Source of the DNA: Carideicomes alvinocaridis
Lineage (GTDB): Bacteria; Pseudomonadota; Alphaproteobacteria; Rhodobacterales; Rhodobacteraceae
Direction of reading: 5' to 3'
Assembly (NCBI GenBank): GCA_005473895.2
Contig: SRJI02000004.1
Span: 62,001 to 126,000 of the forward strand
Length of the DNA stretch: 64,000 nt
The position numbers were made by a program, and so were the translations under genes. The notes below the pieces were generated by a model. It had not been told where the DNA came from, made no database searches, and was given only the letters and a program-made list of their open reading frames with translations. Below, in pieces: positions 1 through 9,871 of this stretch (position 1 is the stretch's first letter; every line of letters begins with the position of its first letter).

Positions 1-1241
<1,241 letters not shown>

Positions 1242-1253
1242 TAGGAGAGCCTG

Positions 1254-1697
1254 ATGGCGGACACCATGCAATTCGACCTGGTCAGCCCGGAACGGCAGCT
1301 CGCCTCGCTCGAGGCGCGCGCCGTCCAGGTGCCGGGGGCAGAGGGTGACCTGACCTTCATGCCGGGGCACACGCCCCTCATCACCACCCTGCGTCCCGGC
1401 CTGCTGCGCGTCGAAAGCGCGGAAGGCGACAAGGAATACGTGGTCTCCGGCGGCTTCGCCGAGATGGGCGCGGGAGGGCTTTCGGTCCTGGCCGAGCGGG
1501 CGCTGCCCCGCGAGGACATGACGCAGGAGCGCTACGACGAGATGCTCGAAGAGCTCAAGTCGCAGTACCAGAAGGCCAAGGACAACTTCCAGAACGAGCC
1601 GGGCCCGGTGGACGACGCGGCCAAGCTGCTGTCGGACATGGTCGCCGTGGGTGGCCATATCGGTCTCTCGGCGGGCAACGCGCCGCTCCCGGGCTGA
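1254..1697 (+). CDS. atpC: F1F0 ATP synthase subunit epsilon
   Basis: Central-stalk subunit that couples rotation to catalysis and can inhibit ATP hydrolysis. The protein has 147 residues. The N-terminal beta-sandwich carries the family sequence [15 protein letters not shown] (about residues 28-42), and residues 90-125 form the shorter C-terminal helical region. The last 20 residues (glycine/alanine/proline-rich) extend past the usual end. It lies 12 bases after atpD with an AGGAG-like ribosome site, and a hairpin terminator follows, so it is probably the last gene of the atp operon. Confidence 0.97.
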   Translation: MADTMQFDLVSPERQLASLEARAVQVPGAEGDLTFMPGHTPLITTLRPGLLRVESAEGDKEYVVSGGFAEMGAGGLSVLAERALPREDMTQERYDEMLEELKSQYQKAKDNFQNEPGPVDDAAKLLSDMVAVGGHIGLSAGNAPLPG

Positions 1698-1724
1698 GAC
1701 CCGGTCACGGAAGGATGAAACGGA

Positions 1725-1756
1725 GGGGCCCCGCGCAGTGATGCCGGGGCCCTTTT
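1725..1756 (+). terminator. Rho-independent terminator after atpC
   Basis: An 8-base stem GGGCCCCG (1726-1733) pairs with CGGGGCCC (1745-1752) around an 11-base loop and runs straight into TTTT. It sits 28 bases after the atpC stop and before the lectin gene, which has its own strong ribosome site. It probably ends the atp transcript, partly or fully. Confidence 0.8.
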
Positions 1757-1786
1757 GCATGAGGGGCGTGAGGCAAGGAGGACGAG

Positions 1787-2137
1787 ATGCGCAAGCTGCG
1801 GGGTCACCGGGTCGCCGTCGACCAGGGCGAGGTTCACCTGTTTTCCGATTTCGCCACCGATGGCGAAATGTGGACCGGCGAGGGCACGCGCGAACGCCGC
1901 CAGCGGGTGGAGTTCGCCGAACCCTTCTCGGCCCCGCCGGTGGTCCAGGTGGGCCTGTCGCTCTGGGACATGGATTGCGAGCGCAACATCCGCGCCGACA
2001 TCGCCGCCGAGGACGTGGACGCGCAGGGCTTCGTCATCGTCTTCCGCACCTGGTCGGACAGCCGCGTCGCGCGCGTCCGCATGACCTGGCTCGCCATAGG
2101 GGAGACGATGGGCGCCGACGACTGGGAGGTCGACTGA
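1787..2137 (+). CDS. H-type lectin domain protein
   Basis: A 116-residue protein whose residues 40-105 match the H-type lectin fold: a VEFAEPFSAPPVVQVGLS strand near the start, a FVIVFRTWSDSRV strand, and the closing MTWLAIG. The family is known from Helix pomatia agglutinin and discoidins and binds N-acetylgalactosamine-type sugars in eukaryotes. No signal peptide is visible, so the bacterial protein is probably cytoplasmic and its ligand is unknown. The start has a strong AGGAGG five bases upstream. It lies beyond the atpC terminator, so it may have its own weak promoter or depend on read-through. Confidence 0.8.
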   Translation: MRKLRGHRVAVDQGEVHLFSDFATDGEMWTGEGTRERRQRVEFAEPFSAPPVVQVGLSLWDMDCERNIRADIAAEDVDAQGFVIVFRTWSDSRVARVRMTWLAIGETMGADDWEVD

Positions 2138-2148
2138 GGCCCGGAAGG

Positions 2149-2170
2149 GGCGGGGCGGCCTTGCCCCGCC
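2149..2170. terminator. Hairpin between convergent lectin gene and prs
   Basis: GGCGGGGC (2149-2156) pairs perfectly with GCCCCGCC (2163-2170) around a 6-base loop. It fills the 40-base gap between two convergent stop codons. There is no long T tract on either side, so it is a candidate bidirectional terminator or 3' end stabiliser rather than a certain one. Confidence 0.5.
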
Positions 2171-2177
2171 GCGGGGA

Positions 2178-3194
2178 TCAGTACCGCATCACGCCTTCGT
2201 AGATCGGCTCCAGCGTCTCGGTCTCGAAAAGCGAGGAGACGCTGGTCCCGTTCCAGATGTTCAGGATCGCCTGGGCGAACATCGGCGCCGTGGGAACGAT
2301 GCGGATGTTGGGCGTGGCCTGGACCGCCTCGGAGGGCTCGATGGAATCGGTGATCACGAGGTTCTTCATCACCGACTTGGAGATCCGCTCCACCGCCGGG
2401 CCGGACAGGACGCCGTGGGTGATATAGGAATGGACCTCCTTGGCGCCGTTCTCCATCAGGACCTCGGCCGCCTTGCAGAGCGTGCCGGCGGTGTCGCAGA
2501 TGTCGTCAACGATGATGCAGATCTTGTCCTGCACGTTGCCGATCACCGTCATCTCGGCGACTTCGCCCGGCTTCTCGCGGCGCTTGTCCACGATCGAGAG
2601 CGGCGCGTTGATCCGCTTGGCCAGCTCCCGCGCGCGGGCCACGCCGCCCACGTCCGGCGAGACGACCATGACCTCGGGCAGCGTCTCCTTGAACTTCTCG
2701 CGGATATCCAGCGCGAAGACCGGCGAGGCGTAGAGGTTGTCCACCGGGATGTCGAAGAAGCCCTGGATCTGCGCCGCGTGCAGGTCCATCGTCAGCACCC
2801 GCTCGATGCCGGCGCTGACCATCATGTTGGCCACCAGCTTGGCGGTGATCGGCGTGCGCGCCTTGGTCCGCCGGTCCTGCCGGGCATAGCCGAAATAGGG
2901 CACCACCGCGGTGATCCGGGCCGCCGACGAGCGCCGCAGCGCGTCGGACATGATCAGCAGCTCCATCAGGTTGTCGTTCGCCGGGTTGGACGTCGACTGG
3001 ATGATGAACATGTCCTCGCCGCGGACGTTTTCATACACCTCGACAAAGATCTCCTGATCGTTGAACCGCTCGATCCGGGCATCCACCAGCTCGGTGGACA
3101 TGCCCCTGTGCATCGACATGCGACGCGCGATATGTGTCGCCAAGGGCTTGTTCGCATTGCCGGAAATGAGTTTCGGCTCGATCAGATGGGGCAT
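2178..3194 (-). CDS. prs: Ribose-phosphate pyrophosphokinase
   Basis: Makes PRPP from ribose 5-phosphate and ATP, feeding purine, pyrimidine, histidine and NAD synthesis. The 338-residue protein has the ATP-binding N-terminal domain ([16 protein letters not shown]), the catalytic [10 protein letters not shown] segment, the MDLHA motif, the DKRREKPG flexible-loop region, and the PRPP signature [13 protein letters not shown] at 3194 is chosen because the homologous start [11 protein letters not shown] begins there. An in-frame ATG ten codons upstream adds unrelated residues. It is a single gene, convergent with the lectin gene. Confidence 0.97.
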   Translation of the reverse strand: MPHLIEPKLISGNANKPLATHIARRMSMHRGMSTELVDARIERFNDQEIFVEVYENVRGEDMFIIQSTSNPANDNLMELLIMSDALRRSSAARITAVVPYFGYARQDRRTKARTPITAKLVANMMVSAGIERVLTMDLHAAQIQGFFDIPVDNLYASPVFALDIREKFKETLPEVMVVSPDVGGVARARELAKRINAPLSIVDKRREKPGEVAEMTVIGNVQDKICIIVDDICDTAGTLCKAAEVLMENGAKEVHSYITHGVLSGPAVERISKSVMKNLVITDSIEPSEAVQATPNIRIVPTAPMFAQAILNIWNGTSVSSLFETETLEPIYEGVMRY

Positions 3195-3299
3195 GTCGGA
3201 GGGTCCTGGGGCAGCGCAAATCATGACAGATTCGTAAAGTTGACTTCGCTTAGCATGGGCGTAACGTCTGGCAAAGCCGAAGCCGGGAGGATGATGCAG

Positions 3300-3899
3300 A
3301 TGGCGCAAATCGACTATTACTTCGTGACCATATCGCCATGGAGCTACCTGGCCGGGATGCGGCTGGAGGAGATCGCGGCGCGTCACGGCGCCGACGTCAC
3401 CTACAAGCCGGTGGACATGGGCCGGGTCTTTGCCGCCACCGGGGGGCTGCCGCTGGGCGAACGCTCGAAGGCGCGGCAGGAATACCGGATGCAGGAGCTG
3501 CGCCGTGCCAAGGCCAAGTCCGGCATGGAGCTCGTGCTGGAGCCCGCGCATTTCCCGACCAACCCCGCGCCCTCGGCCTATGCCATCATCGCGGCGCAGA
3601 AGGCGGGCGGCGGCAATGTCGGCGCGCTGGTCCATGACATCATGCATGCCTGCTGGGCCGAAGAGCGCAACGTGGCCGAGGACGATGTGCTGCGCGACTG
3701 CCTCGAGAAGGCGGGCTTCGATCCCGGCCTCGTGGACAGCGGGATGCTGACGGGGGCCGAGCAATACGAGAAGAACACCGAACAGGCGATCGCCGACGGT
3801 GCCTTCGGCGCGCCCTTCTACATCGTCGACGGGACCGAGCGGTTCTGGGGGCAGGACCGGCTCGACGATCTCGACGCCTACCTGGCCGGCCGGCTCTGA
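3300..3899 (+). CDS. DsbA-fold 2-hydroxychromene-2-carboxylate isomerase family protein
   Basis: A 199-residue DsbA/kappa-GST-like thioredoxin-fold protein. It opens with [16 protein letters not shown], where a serine-proline replaces the redox CxxC, and closes with [12 protein letters not shown], the cis-proline region of this fold. The family includes the glutathione-dependent isomerase of naphthalene degradation and many uncharacterised proteins, so the substrate is not known. Three ATGs lie close together. The third, at 3300, is nine bases from the GGGAGG ribosome site and is preferred. The next gene starts immediately after its stop, so the two are probably co-translated. Confidence 0.85.
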   Translation: MAQIDYYFVTISPWSYLAGMRLEEIAARHGADVTYKPVDMGRVFAATGGLPLGERSKARQEYRMQELRRAKAKSGMELVLEPAHFPTNPAPSAYAIIAAQKAGGGNVGALVHDIMHACWAEERNVAEDDVLRDCLEKAGFDPGLVDSGMLTGAEQYEKNTEQAIADGAFGAPFYIVDGTERFWGQDRLDDLDAYLAGRL

Positions 3900-4724
3900 A
3901 TGCCGGTTGAGGATTGCGGTGGGGTCTCCACCCACTGGATGCGTTACGGGCAGGGGCCGCGGCGGGCCATGCTGCTGCATTGCTCGCTCGCCCATTCCGG
4001 AGCCTGGCAGCCGCTGGCGGCGTGCCTGGGCGACCGGCTGAGCATGACCGCCTTCGACATGCCGGGCCACGGCCGCTCCGGCGACTGGGAGGCAGGGGAC
4101 ATTCAGGCCGCCTGCGTCGCCATGGCGGTGGACCTGATCGAGGGCGCCGACGGTGGGGGGCCGGTGGATTTCATCGGCCATTCCTTCGGCGGCACCGTGG
4201 GGGTTCGCCTGGCGGCGGAGCGACCGGACCTCGTACGATCCCTGGTAGCGATCGAGCCGGTCTTCATGGCCGTGGCCCGCGCCGACCACCCGGAGGGTCA
4301 GGCGGCAGAGGAAGCGCGGCTCGACGGGTTCCGCCAGGCGGCGGAGGCCGGGGACATGCGCCGCGCCGCGCGGGAATTCATGGCGTCCTGGGGCCTGGGC
4401 GATGCCTGGGAGGACCTGTCCGAGAACGCGAAGCAGCGTCGCACCCGCGCCATGCGGGCCATCACCACCGGCGAGCCCGCGATCTACGAGGATACTGCGG
4501 GGCTATTGGCGCCGGGCGGGCTGGATGCCGTGGAGCGGCCGGTCCTGCTGGTCGAAGGGGCCCTGTCGCCCGATCCCATCCGCTGGGTCAACGAGGGGCT
4601 TGCGCGACGACTGCCCGACGCGACCCGCGCGGTGATCGAGGGGGCCGACCACATGGCGCCGCTGACCCATCCCGAGGCGGTCGCGGCACGGATCGCGGAG
4701 TTTCTGGACGGGGTGCCGGTTTAG
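3900..4724 (+). CDS. Alpha/beta hydrolase
   Basis: A 274-residue single-domain alpha/beta hydrolase. The nucleophile elbow GHSFGGT places the catalytic serine at residue 95. The oxyanion region is [12 protein letters not shown] (25-36), the early loop is DMPGHGRS (53-60), and the C-terminal GADHMAPL supplies the histidine. The substrate cannot be told. ATG abuts the TGA of the isomerase-like gene with no spacer, so the pair is probably one transcript. No signal peptide is visible, so it is cytoplasmic. Confidence 0.85.
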   Translation: MPVEDCGGVSTHWMRYGQGPRRAMLLHCSLAHSGAWQPLAACLGDRLSMTAFDMPGHGRSGDWEAGDIQAACVAMAVDLIEGADGGGPVDFIGHSFGGTVGVRLAAERPDLVRSLVAIEPVFMAVARADHPEGQAAEEARLDGFRQAAEAGDMRRAAREFMASWGLGDAWEDLSENAKQRRTRAMRAITTGEPAIYEDTAGLLAPGGLDAVERPVLLVEGALSPDPIRWVNEGLARRLPDATRAVIEGADHMAPLTHPEAVAARIAEFLDGVPV

Positions 4725-4770
4725 GCGCGGCGCGTCCGCCCGGCGGCGCGTGGGCGGAGAGTGCGGGAGC

Positions 4771-4955
4771 CTCCGGCGGCCATATTTATTGGACCGAAGA
4801 AGCAGGGCGCCGCGCATAGTGCCCGACGGTGGCGCGGCGACGAGGGCGGGTGCCTTTGGTGGGGATATCGCCGGAGCGAAGAAGCAGGGGGCGGCTCGCG
4901 ACCGGCGGGGCGGCGATGGCCGCTCTCTAGGTGGGGATATTTCCGGGGCGGCGGG
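4771..4955. repeat. Cluster of three degenerate intergenic repeat copies
   Basis: The gap between the hydrolase and plsY holds a copy containing GCCATATTTATTGGACCGAA (about 4771-4807). A second, more diverged copy reads GGGGATATCGCCGGAGCGAA (4861-4894), and a third fragment reads GTGGGGATATTTCCGGGGCG (4931-4955). Related copies lie at 24142-24211, 36001-36058 and 51411-51445. No gene is seen in this 231-base gap. Confidence 0.6.
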
Positions 4956-5561
4956 CTACTTGCCGATCTTCGGCTCGGTGCCGTTGGCGATGCGGGCGAT
5001 GTTGCTCCGGTGGCGCCAGAAGATCGCCAGCGCCAGCAGCACGGCCATGCCCGCCGCTTCGGGCGCGCCGGTGAGCCAGAGCCAGACCGGCCCGAGTGCC
5101 GCCGCGACCAGAGCGGACAGCGACGAAATGCGGAAGATCGCGGCTACCACCAGCCAGGTGGCGCAGCAGGCCAGCCCCGCGGGCCACCAGACGGCCAGCA
5201 TCAGCCCGAGGAAGGTCGCCACGCCCTTGCCGCCATGGAAGCGCAGCCAGACCGGGAAGCAATGGCCGAGAAAGGCCATGACCCCTGCCAGCAGCGCCGC
5301 GTCCTCCGCCGCCAGCCAGCGCGCGAGCAGCACCGCGAAGGCGCCCTTGCCCACGTCGAAGATCAGCGTCAGCAGGGCCGCGGGCTTGTTGCCGGTGCGC
5401 AGCACGTTGGTGGCGCCGATATTGCCCGAGCCGATCTTGCGCAGGTCGCCCAGCCCGAAGAGCCTGGCAAAGACGATGCCCCAGGGGATGGAGCCCAGCA
5501 CGTAACCCACCACGGCCCAGAGGATCAGGACCGCGGCCCCGCTTTGGATCACCGGCATCAT
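4956..5561 (-). CDS. plsY: Acyl-phosphate:glycerol-3-phosphate acyltransferase
   Basis: Membrane enzyme that transfers an acyl group from acyl-phosphate to glycerol 3-phosphate, the first step of phospholipid synthesis. The 201-residue protein shows the family motifs GSIPWG (about 23-28), GSGNIGATNVLRTG (44-57) and GGKGVATFLG (109-118), with several hydrophobic helices in between. The start ATG at 5561 overlaps the stop of the dihydroorotase-like gene (ATGA), so translation is coupled. It is the last gene of a four-gene minus-strand chain with pyrB. Confidence 0.95.
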   Translation of the reverse strand: MMPVIQSGAAVLILWAVVGYVLGSIPWGIVFARLFGLGDLRKIGSGNIGATNVLRTGNKPAALLTLIFDVGKGAFAVLLARWLAAEDAALLAGVMAFLGHCFPVWLRFHGGKGVATFLGLMLAVWWPAGLACCATWLVVAAIFRISSLSALVAAALGPVWLWLTGAPEAAGMAVLLALAIFWRHRSNIARIANGTEPKIGK

Positions 5562-6850
5562 CGCGAATAGACCTCCTGCCCCGCGACCCAGGTGGAGAGC
5601 ACGCGGCCCTCCATGCGCTGGCCGTCGAAGGGCGTGTTGCGGGATTTCGACTGCAGCGCGTAGCGGTCCAGCACGAAGGGTGCGTCGGGATCGAAGAGCA
5701 CGAGGTCGGCGGGCGCGCCCTTGGCCAGCCGCCCGCCGGGCAGGCCCAACCGCCGCGCCGGGTTGAGCGAGAGCGCGCGCCAGAGCGTCGGCAGGTCGAG
5801 CGCGCCGCCATGCACCAGCCGCATGGCGGCGGGCAGCAGCGTCTCCAGCGCCACGGCGCCGCTTGCCGCCTCCTCGAAGGGCAGGCGCTTGGATTCCTCG
5901 TCCTGCGGCGTGTGCATCGACGAGATGACGTCGATCAGCCCGCTGGCCACCGCCTCGACCACGGCGAGCCGGTCCTCTTCCGAGCGGAGCGGCGGCTTCA
6001 CCTTGAAGAAGGTGCGGTAGTCGGCCACGTCGAATTCGTTGAGCGTCAGGTGGTGGATCGAGACGCCGGCCGTGATGTCGAGCCCGTTGGCCTTGGCCCG
6101 CTCCAGCGGGGGCAGGGCGCGGGCGGTGGTGACCTGGTCGGCGTGGTAACGCGCGCCGGTCATCTCCAGCAGGGCGATGTCGCGGTCGAGGCCCATCCGC
6201 TCGGCCAGTGCAGGCACGGCGGGCAGGCCGCGCAGGGTGGCGAACTTGCCCGAGGTGGCGGCGGCGCCGCGCGCAAGGCCCGGATCCTGAGGATGGGCCA
6301 CCACCAGCGCGTCGAGCGAGCGGGCATAGGTCAGCGCGCGGGAAAAGACGCGGGTGTCCTCGACCACGCGGTCGCAATCGGTGAAGGCCACGGCACCGGC
6401 ATCCATGAGAAAACCGATCTCGGTCATCTCGCGCCCCTCGCGGCCCTTGGTGAGCGCGGCCATGGGGCGGACGTTGACGGGCGCGGCGCCCTGCGCCCGG
6501 CGGGCGACGAATTCCAGCGTCTCGGGGCTGTCGATGGCGGGCAGCGTGTCGGGGCGGGTGACGATGGTGGTCACGCCCCCGGCGGCGGCCGCGGCCCCGG
6601 CGGAGCGGTAGCTTTCCTTGTGCCGCTCTCCCGGTTCGCAGACCTTCACGCCGAGGTCGACGATGCCGGGGGCCAGGCACTTGCCGCGGCAATCCACCAC
6701 CTGCGCATCGCTCAGCCGGGCGCGGTCCTGCTCCGTCACCTCGGCCAGCTCCTCGCGGATCGTGGTGCCGTCGACCAGCAGCGCGCCGCGGCGCTCGGTG
6801 CCGGTCTCGGGGTCGATCAGGCGGGCATTCTCGAAGAGGACACGGCTCAT
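5558..6850 (-). CDS. pyrC: Dihydroorotase-like protein lacking metal ligands (PyrC', probably non-catalytic)
   Basis: A 430-residue amidohydrolase-fold protein homologous to dihydroorotase, the third enzyme of pyrimidine synthesis. Several catalytic positions are altered. The usual DxHxH metal site reads DLGVK (65-69), with glycine and lysine in place of both histidines. The usual TDHAPH segment reads SMHTPQ (311-316), losing the catalytic aspartate. Such pseudo-dihydroorotases are known beside PyrB in other bacteria, where they support aspartate transcarbamoylase as a structural partner. I infer that role here and expect a true dihydroorotase elsewhere. It overlaps both neighbours by four bases. 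Confidence 0.9.
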   Translation of the reverse strand: MSRVLFENARLIDPETGTERRGALLVDGTTIREELAEVTEQDRARLSDAQVVDCRGKCLAPGIVDLGVKVCEPGERHKESYRSAGAAAAAGGVTTIVTRPDTLPAIDSPETLEFVARRAQGAAPVNVRPMAALTKGREGREMTEIGFLMDAGAVAFTDCDRVVEDTRVFSRALTYARSLDALVVAHPQDPGLARGAAATSGKFATLRGLPAVPALAERMGLDRDIALLEMTGARYHADQVTTARALPPLERAKANGLDITAGVSIHHLTLNEFDVADYRTFFKVKPPLRSEEDRLAVVEAVASGLIDVISSMHTPQDEESKRLPFEEAASGAVALETLLPAAMRLVHGGALDLPTLWRALSLNPARRLGLPGGRLAKGAPADLVLFDPDAPFVLDRYALQSKSRNTPFDGQRMEGRVLSTWVAGQEVYSR

Positions 6851-7407
6851 CCCGAGAGCCCCGCGAAGATCAGGCCGAGGCAGATGACCACCGCCGCGAC
6901 GATCAGCGCCGGCATCAGCCAGCCGGGGCGGGACGAGGCCGGCTCGGGCGCGGGCGGCTCACTTTCGTGGCTGGGCTGGCGTTTCGCGCTGTCGGAGTGC
7001 AGGCGCTCGGTCACCGGGGCGGCGGATTCTTCCTGGAAGGTGCCGATCCAGCGCAGCGGGCTGCGGGGCGTGAGGGTCTGGGCTGTGCCCGCAAAGGCCT
7101 GGCTGGGCAGGATCACCACCGGGTCGGTCAGCGCCCCCAGCCGGTCGCGGGCGCCGTCAAGCTCGCCCTCCGCCACGCCCAGCCCTTGCGTCAGGTAGCC
7201 GGCCACGCCCAGCTCGTCGAGTTCGCCGGGATGGACGAGGTCCACCCAGTCGGGATCGAGGGCCGTGGCGCCCAAAGCGTCGCGCAGGGGCCAGTCGCCG
7301 CCCTCGACCTCCGGCGCGGCGACGAAGCCCGCCGCCTCGGCCTTGGGCAGGGCGAGCGCGAAGACACGGACCAGCCCGCGTTCCGATCCCTTGACCTCCA
7401 TCTTCAT
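6847..7407 (-). CDS. Tail-anchored protein of unknown function in the pyr operon
   Basis: A 186-residue protein I do not recognise. Residues 1-125 look like one soluble domain. Residues 130-160 are a linker rich in proline, serine and glutamate. Residues 163-183 ([19 protein letters not shown]) form a single membrane helix with only a few residues after it, so the soluble part should face the cytoplasm. It sits between pyrB and the dihydroorotase-like gene with 4-base overlaps on both sides, so its amount should track theirs. A membrane tether for the PyrB complex is a guess from position only. Confidence 0.85.
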   Translation of the reverse strand: MKMEVKGSERGLVRVFALALPKAEAAGFVAAPEVEGGDWPLRDALGATALDPDWVDLVHPGELDELGVAGYLTQGLGVAEGELDGARDRLGALTDPVVILPSQAFAGTAQTLTPRSPLRWIGTFQEESAAPVTERLHSDSAKRQPSHESEPPAPEPASSRPGWLMPALIVAAVVICLGLIFAGLSG

Positions 7408-8357
7408 GCCATCACCTCCGGGCTCCGGGCCGCGCGCATGTTGCGGGCCAGCAGGTCCATCGCCGCCATGCGCACCGCGACGCCCATCTCCACCTGTTCC
7501 TGGATGACCGAGCGGTTGATGTCGTCGGCCAGCACGCCGTCGATCTCCACCCCGCGGTTCATCGGGCCGGGGTGCATCACGATGGCGTCGGGTTTCGCCA
7601 GGGCGAGCTTTTCGGGGTCCAGCCCGTAGCGGTGGAAATATTCCCGCTCGGAGGGGATGAAACCGCCGTCCATCCGCTCCTTCTGGAGGCGCAGCATCAT
7701 CACCACGTCCGCGCCCTCGAGCCCCTCGCGCATGTCGTCGTAGATTTCGGCCCCGAGTTCCGCGAAATGGCCGGGCACCAGGGTCGGGGGGCCGATCAGG
7801 CGGATGCGGCTTTCCATGCGGTTGAGCAGCAGGATGTTCGACCGGGCGACGCGGGAATGCGCGATGTCGCCGCAGATCGCCACCGACAGGCGATGCAGCC
7901 GGCCCTTGGCGCGGCGGATCGTCAGCGCGTCGAGCAGCGCCTGCGTGGGGTGTTCGTGCCGCCCGTCGCCCGCGTTCAGCACCGCGCAATTCACCTTCTG
8001 TGCAAGCAGGTCCACGGCGCCGGAATGCGGGTGGCGCACCACCAGCAGGTCGGGGTGCATGGCGTTCAGCGTCATCGCCGTGTCGATCAGCGTCTCGCCC
8101 TTCTTGATCGACGAGGCCTGCATCGACATGTTCATCACGTCCGCGCCCAGCCGCTTGCCCGCGATCTCGAAACTGGCCTGGGTGCGGGTCGAATTCTCGA
8201 AGAACATGTTGACCTGGGTGAGCCCGGCCAGAGCGTCGGCATGTTTCGCCGTGCCGCGGTTCAGGGTCACGTAACTCTCGGCAAGATCGAGGATTTCCGT
8301 GATCGCGGCGGGGGAGAGATGCTCGATCCCGAGGAGGTGTCTGTCGGTGAAACTCAT
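7404..8357 (-). CDS. pyrB: Aspartate carbamoyltransferase catalytic subunit
   Basis: Joins carbamoyl phosphate to aspartate, the committed step of pyrimidine synthesis. The 317-residue protein has the carbamoyl-phosphate site [12 protein letters not shown] and the [11 protein letters not shown] segment of the aspartate domain. ATG at 8357 fits homologous starts ([14 protein letters not shown]) and has GGAGGGAG about eleven bases upstream. An ATG eight codons earlier adds residues without family support. No regulatory PyrI gene is adjacent. The first gene of the chain to plsY. Confidence 0.96.
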   Translation of the reverse strand: MSFTDRHLLGIEHLSPAAITEILDLAESYVTLNRGTAKHADALAGLTQVNMFFENSTRTQASFEIAGKRLGADVMNMSMQASSIKKGETLIDTAMTLNAMHPDLLVVRHPHSGAVDLLAQKVNCAVLNAGDGRHEHPTQALLDALTIRRAKGRLHRLSVAICGDIAHSRVARSNILLLNRMESRIRLIGPPTLVPGHFAELGAEIYDDMREGLEGADVVMMLRLQKERMDGGFIPSEREYFHRYGLDPEKLALAKPDAIVMHPGPMNRGVEIDGVLADDINRSVIQEQVEMGVAVRMAAMDLLARNMRAARSPEVMA

Positions 8358-8474
8358 GGGCGGTGCGGCTCCCTCCGGCATCTGGGGCGCTTATAGGTAA
8401 GGCGGCCGGACGGGGCAAGGGAGCCGGTGGGTTGGCGCTTTCGCAGGGCGCCGGGCGGGGGTAGGCTCCGCCGC

Positions 8475-9275
8475 ATGGAATCGGGCATGGATTACTGGGC
8501 CGCCAAGGCGGCGCTCGACTGGCTGGTCGAGCTGGGCGCGGACGAGGCCATCGGCGAGGTGCCGGTGGACCGGTTCGCGCTGGAGGCGTCGCAGCCGAAA
8601 CCGGCCGCGCAGCCCGCAGCGGGCCAGCCCGGATCTGCCGCCGCGCCCGCGCAACAGCCGCAGGAGGCCGACCCGGTCGAGGTCGCCACCCGGATGGCGG
8701 GGCAGGCGGCGACGCTGGAGGCCCTGCGTGCGGCCCTCGGCGGCTTCGAGCATTGCGAACTGAAGCAGGGCGCGCGCAACCTCGTCTTCGCCGACGGGAC
8801 CGAGGCCGGCCGCGTGATGATCATCGGCGAGGCGCCGGGCCGCGACGAGGACCGCGAGGGTCTGCCCTTCGTCGGCCGGGCCGGCCAGCTGCTTGACCGG
8901 ATGCTGGCGGCGATCGACCTGGGCCGGACCCACCCGGATGCCGAGCGTGGCGTCTACATCACCAATATCCTGCCCTGGCGGCCGCCGCAGAACCGCGATC
9001 CGACGGCGGAAGAGATCGGCATGATGCTGCCCTTCATGCGCCGCCATATCGAGCTGGTGGACCCCGAGGCGATCGTGCTGATGGGCAACATTTCCTGCCA
9101 GGCGATGCTGGGGCGGCGCGGGATCACCCGGCTGCGCGGCACCTGGACAGAGGTGGCGGGACGGCCCGCCCTGCCGATGTTCCACCCCGCCTACCTGTTG
9201 CGGAACCCCCATGCCAAGCGCGAGGCATGGGCGGACCTGTTGGCCCTGCGCGCCCGTCTCGAAGGACTGGAATGA
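8475..9275 (+). CDS. Uracil-DNA glycosylase family 4-like, without iron-sulfur cysteines
   Basis: Removes uracil from DNA as the first step of base-excision repair. The 266-residue protein has an alanine/proline/glutamine-rich N-terminal segment (about 40-72), then the glycosylase domain with GEAPGRDED, the ILPWRPPQNRDP segment and the closing FHPAYLLRNP motif. Family 4 enzymes usually hold a 4Fe-4S cluster through four cysteines. This protein has only two cysteines in total, and a tryptophan sits where the third ligand is expected. Its end overlaps the metallophosphoesterase start by four bases. ATG 8475 is preferred, and ATG 8487 is also possible. Confidence 0.88.
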   Translation: MESGMDYWAAKAALDWLVELGADEAIGEVPVDRFALEASQPKPAAQPAAGQPGSAAAPAQQPQEADPVEVATRMAGQAATLEALRAALGGFEHCELKQGARNLVFADGTEAGRVMIIGEAPGRDEDREGLPFVGRAGQLLDRMLAAIDLGRTHPDAERGVYITNILPWRPPQNRDPTAEEIGMMLPFMRRHIELVDPEAIVLMGNISCQAMLGRRGITRLRGTWTEVAGRPALPMFHPAYLLRNPHAKREAWADLLALRARLEGLE

Positions 9276-9871
9276 AGATCCTCGCCTTTTCCGACCTGCA
9301 CCTCGCCCCCGGCCCGGCCGCCGCGCTGGTGGAGGCCTCTGCCCATGCCGACCTCGTCATCGGGGCCGGGGATTTCTGCAATGCGCGCCGCGGTTTGGAT
9401 CGCGCGATGGAGCTGCTGGCGGGCATCGATGTGCCGGTGGTGGCCGTGCCCGGCAATGCCGAGAGCGTCGACGAGTTGCGCGAGGCCGCACCCGCCGGGT
9501 GGCACGTGCTGCACGGCAATGGCGTGGAGATCGACGGCGTCCGCTTTTTCGGGCTGGGCTACGCGGTGCCGGTCACGCCCTTCGGCGACTGGTCCTGCGA
9601 CCTGCCCGAGGAGGAGGCGGAGGAGATGCTTGCCGCCTGCGACGGCGCCGACGTGCTGGTGCTGCATTCGCCGCCCAAGGGGCTGGCGGATCTCACCTCC
9701 TCGGGGCAGTCGGTGGGGTCGAGGGTGATCCGCGCCGCCATTTCGCGCATCCGGCCCGGGCTCGCGGTCTGCGGGCATATCCACGATTCCTGGGGCGAGG
9801 AGGGGCAGATCGGGCGGTCCCGCGTCGTCAATCTCGGCCCCGGCGGACACTGGTTCGAGGTCCGGCCGTGA
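9272..9871 (+). CDS. Metallophosphoesterase
   Basis: A 199-residue calcineurin-like phosphoesterase. It opens with the metal-binding FSDLHLAP, followed by GAGDFCN, PGNAES (in place of GNHE), VLHSPPKG and CGHIHDSWG, the usual order of ligand motifs. The substrate is unknown. The family includes phosphodiesterases and nucleases. It overlaps the uracil glycosylase gene upstream (ATGA) and the LysE gene downstream (GTGA), so all three should be made from one message. A role alongside base-excision repair is possible but rests on position alone. Confidence 0.9.
   Translation: MKILAFSDLHLAPGPAAALVEASAHADLVIGAGDFCNARRGLDRAMELLAGIDVPVVAVPGNAESVDELREAAPAGWHVLHGNGVEIDGVRFFGLGYAVPVTPFGDWSCDLPEEEAEEMLAACDGADVLVLHSPPKGLADLTSSGQSVGSRVIRAAISRIRPGLAVCGHIHDSWGEEGQIGRSRVVNLGPGGHWFEVRP

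Noticed and set aside
3195-4289. A long N-terminal extension of the prs frame on the minus strand
   Set aside because: It is antisense to two convincing plus-strand genes, and family starts agree with ATG 3194.
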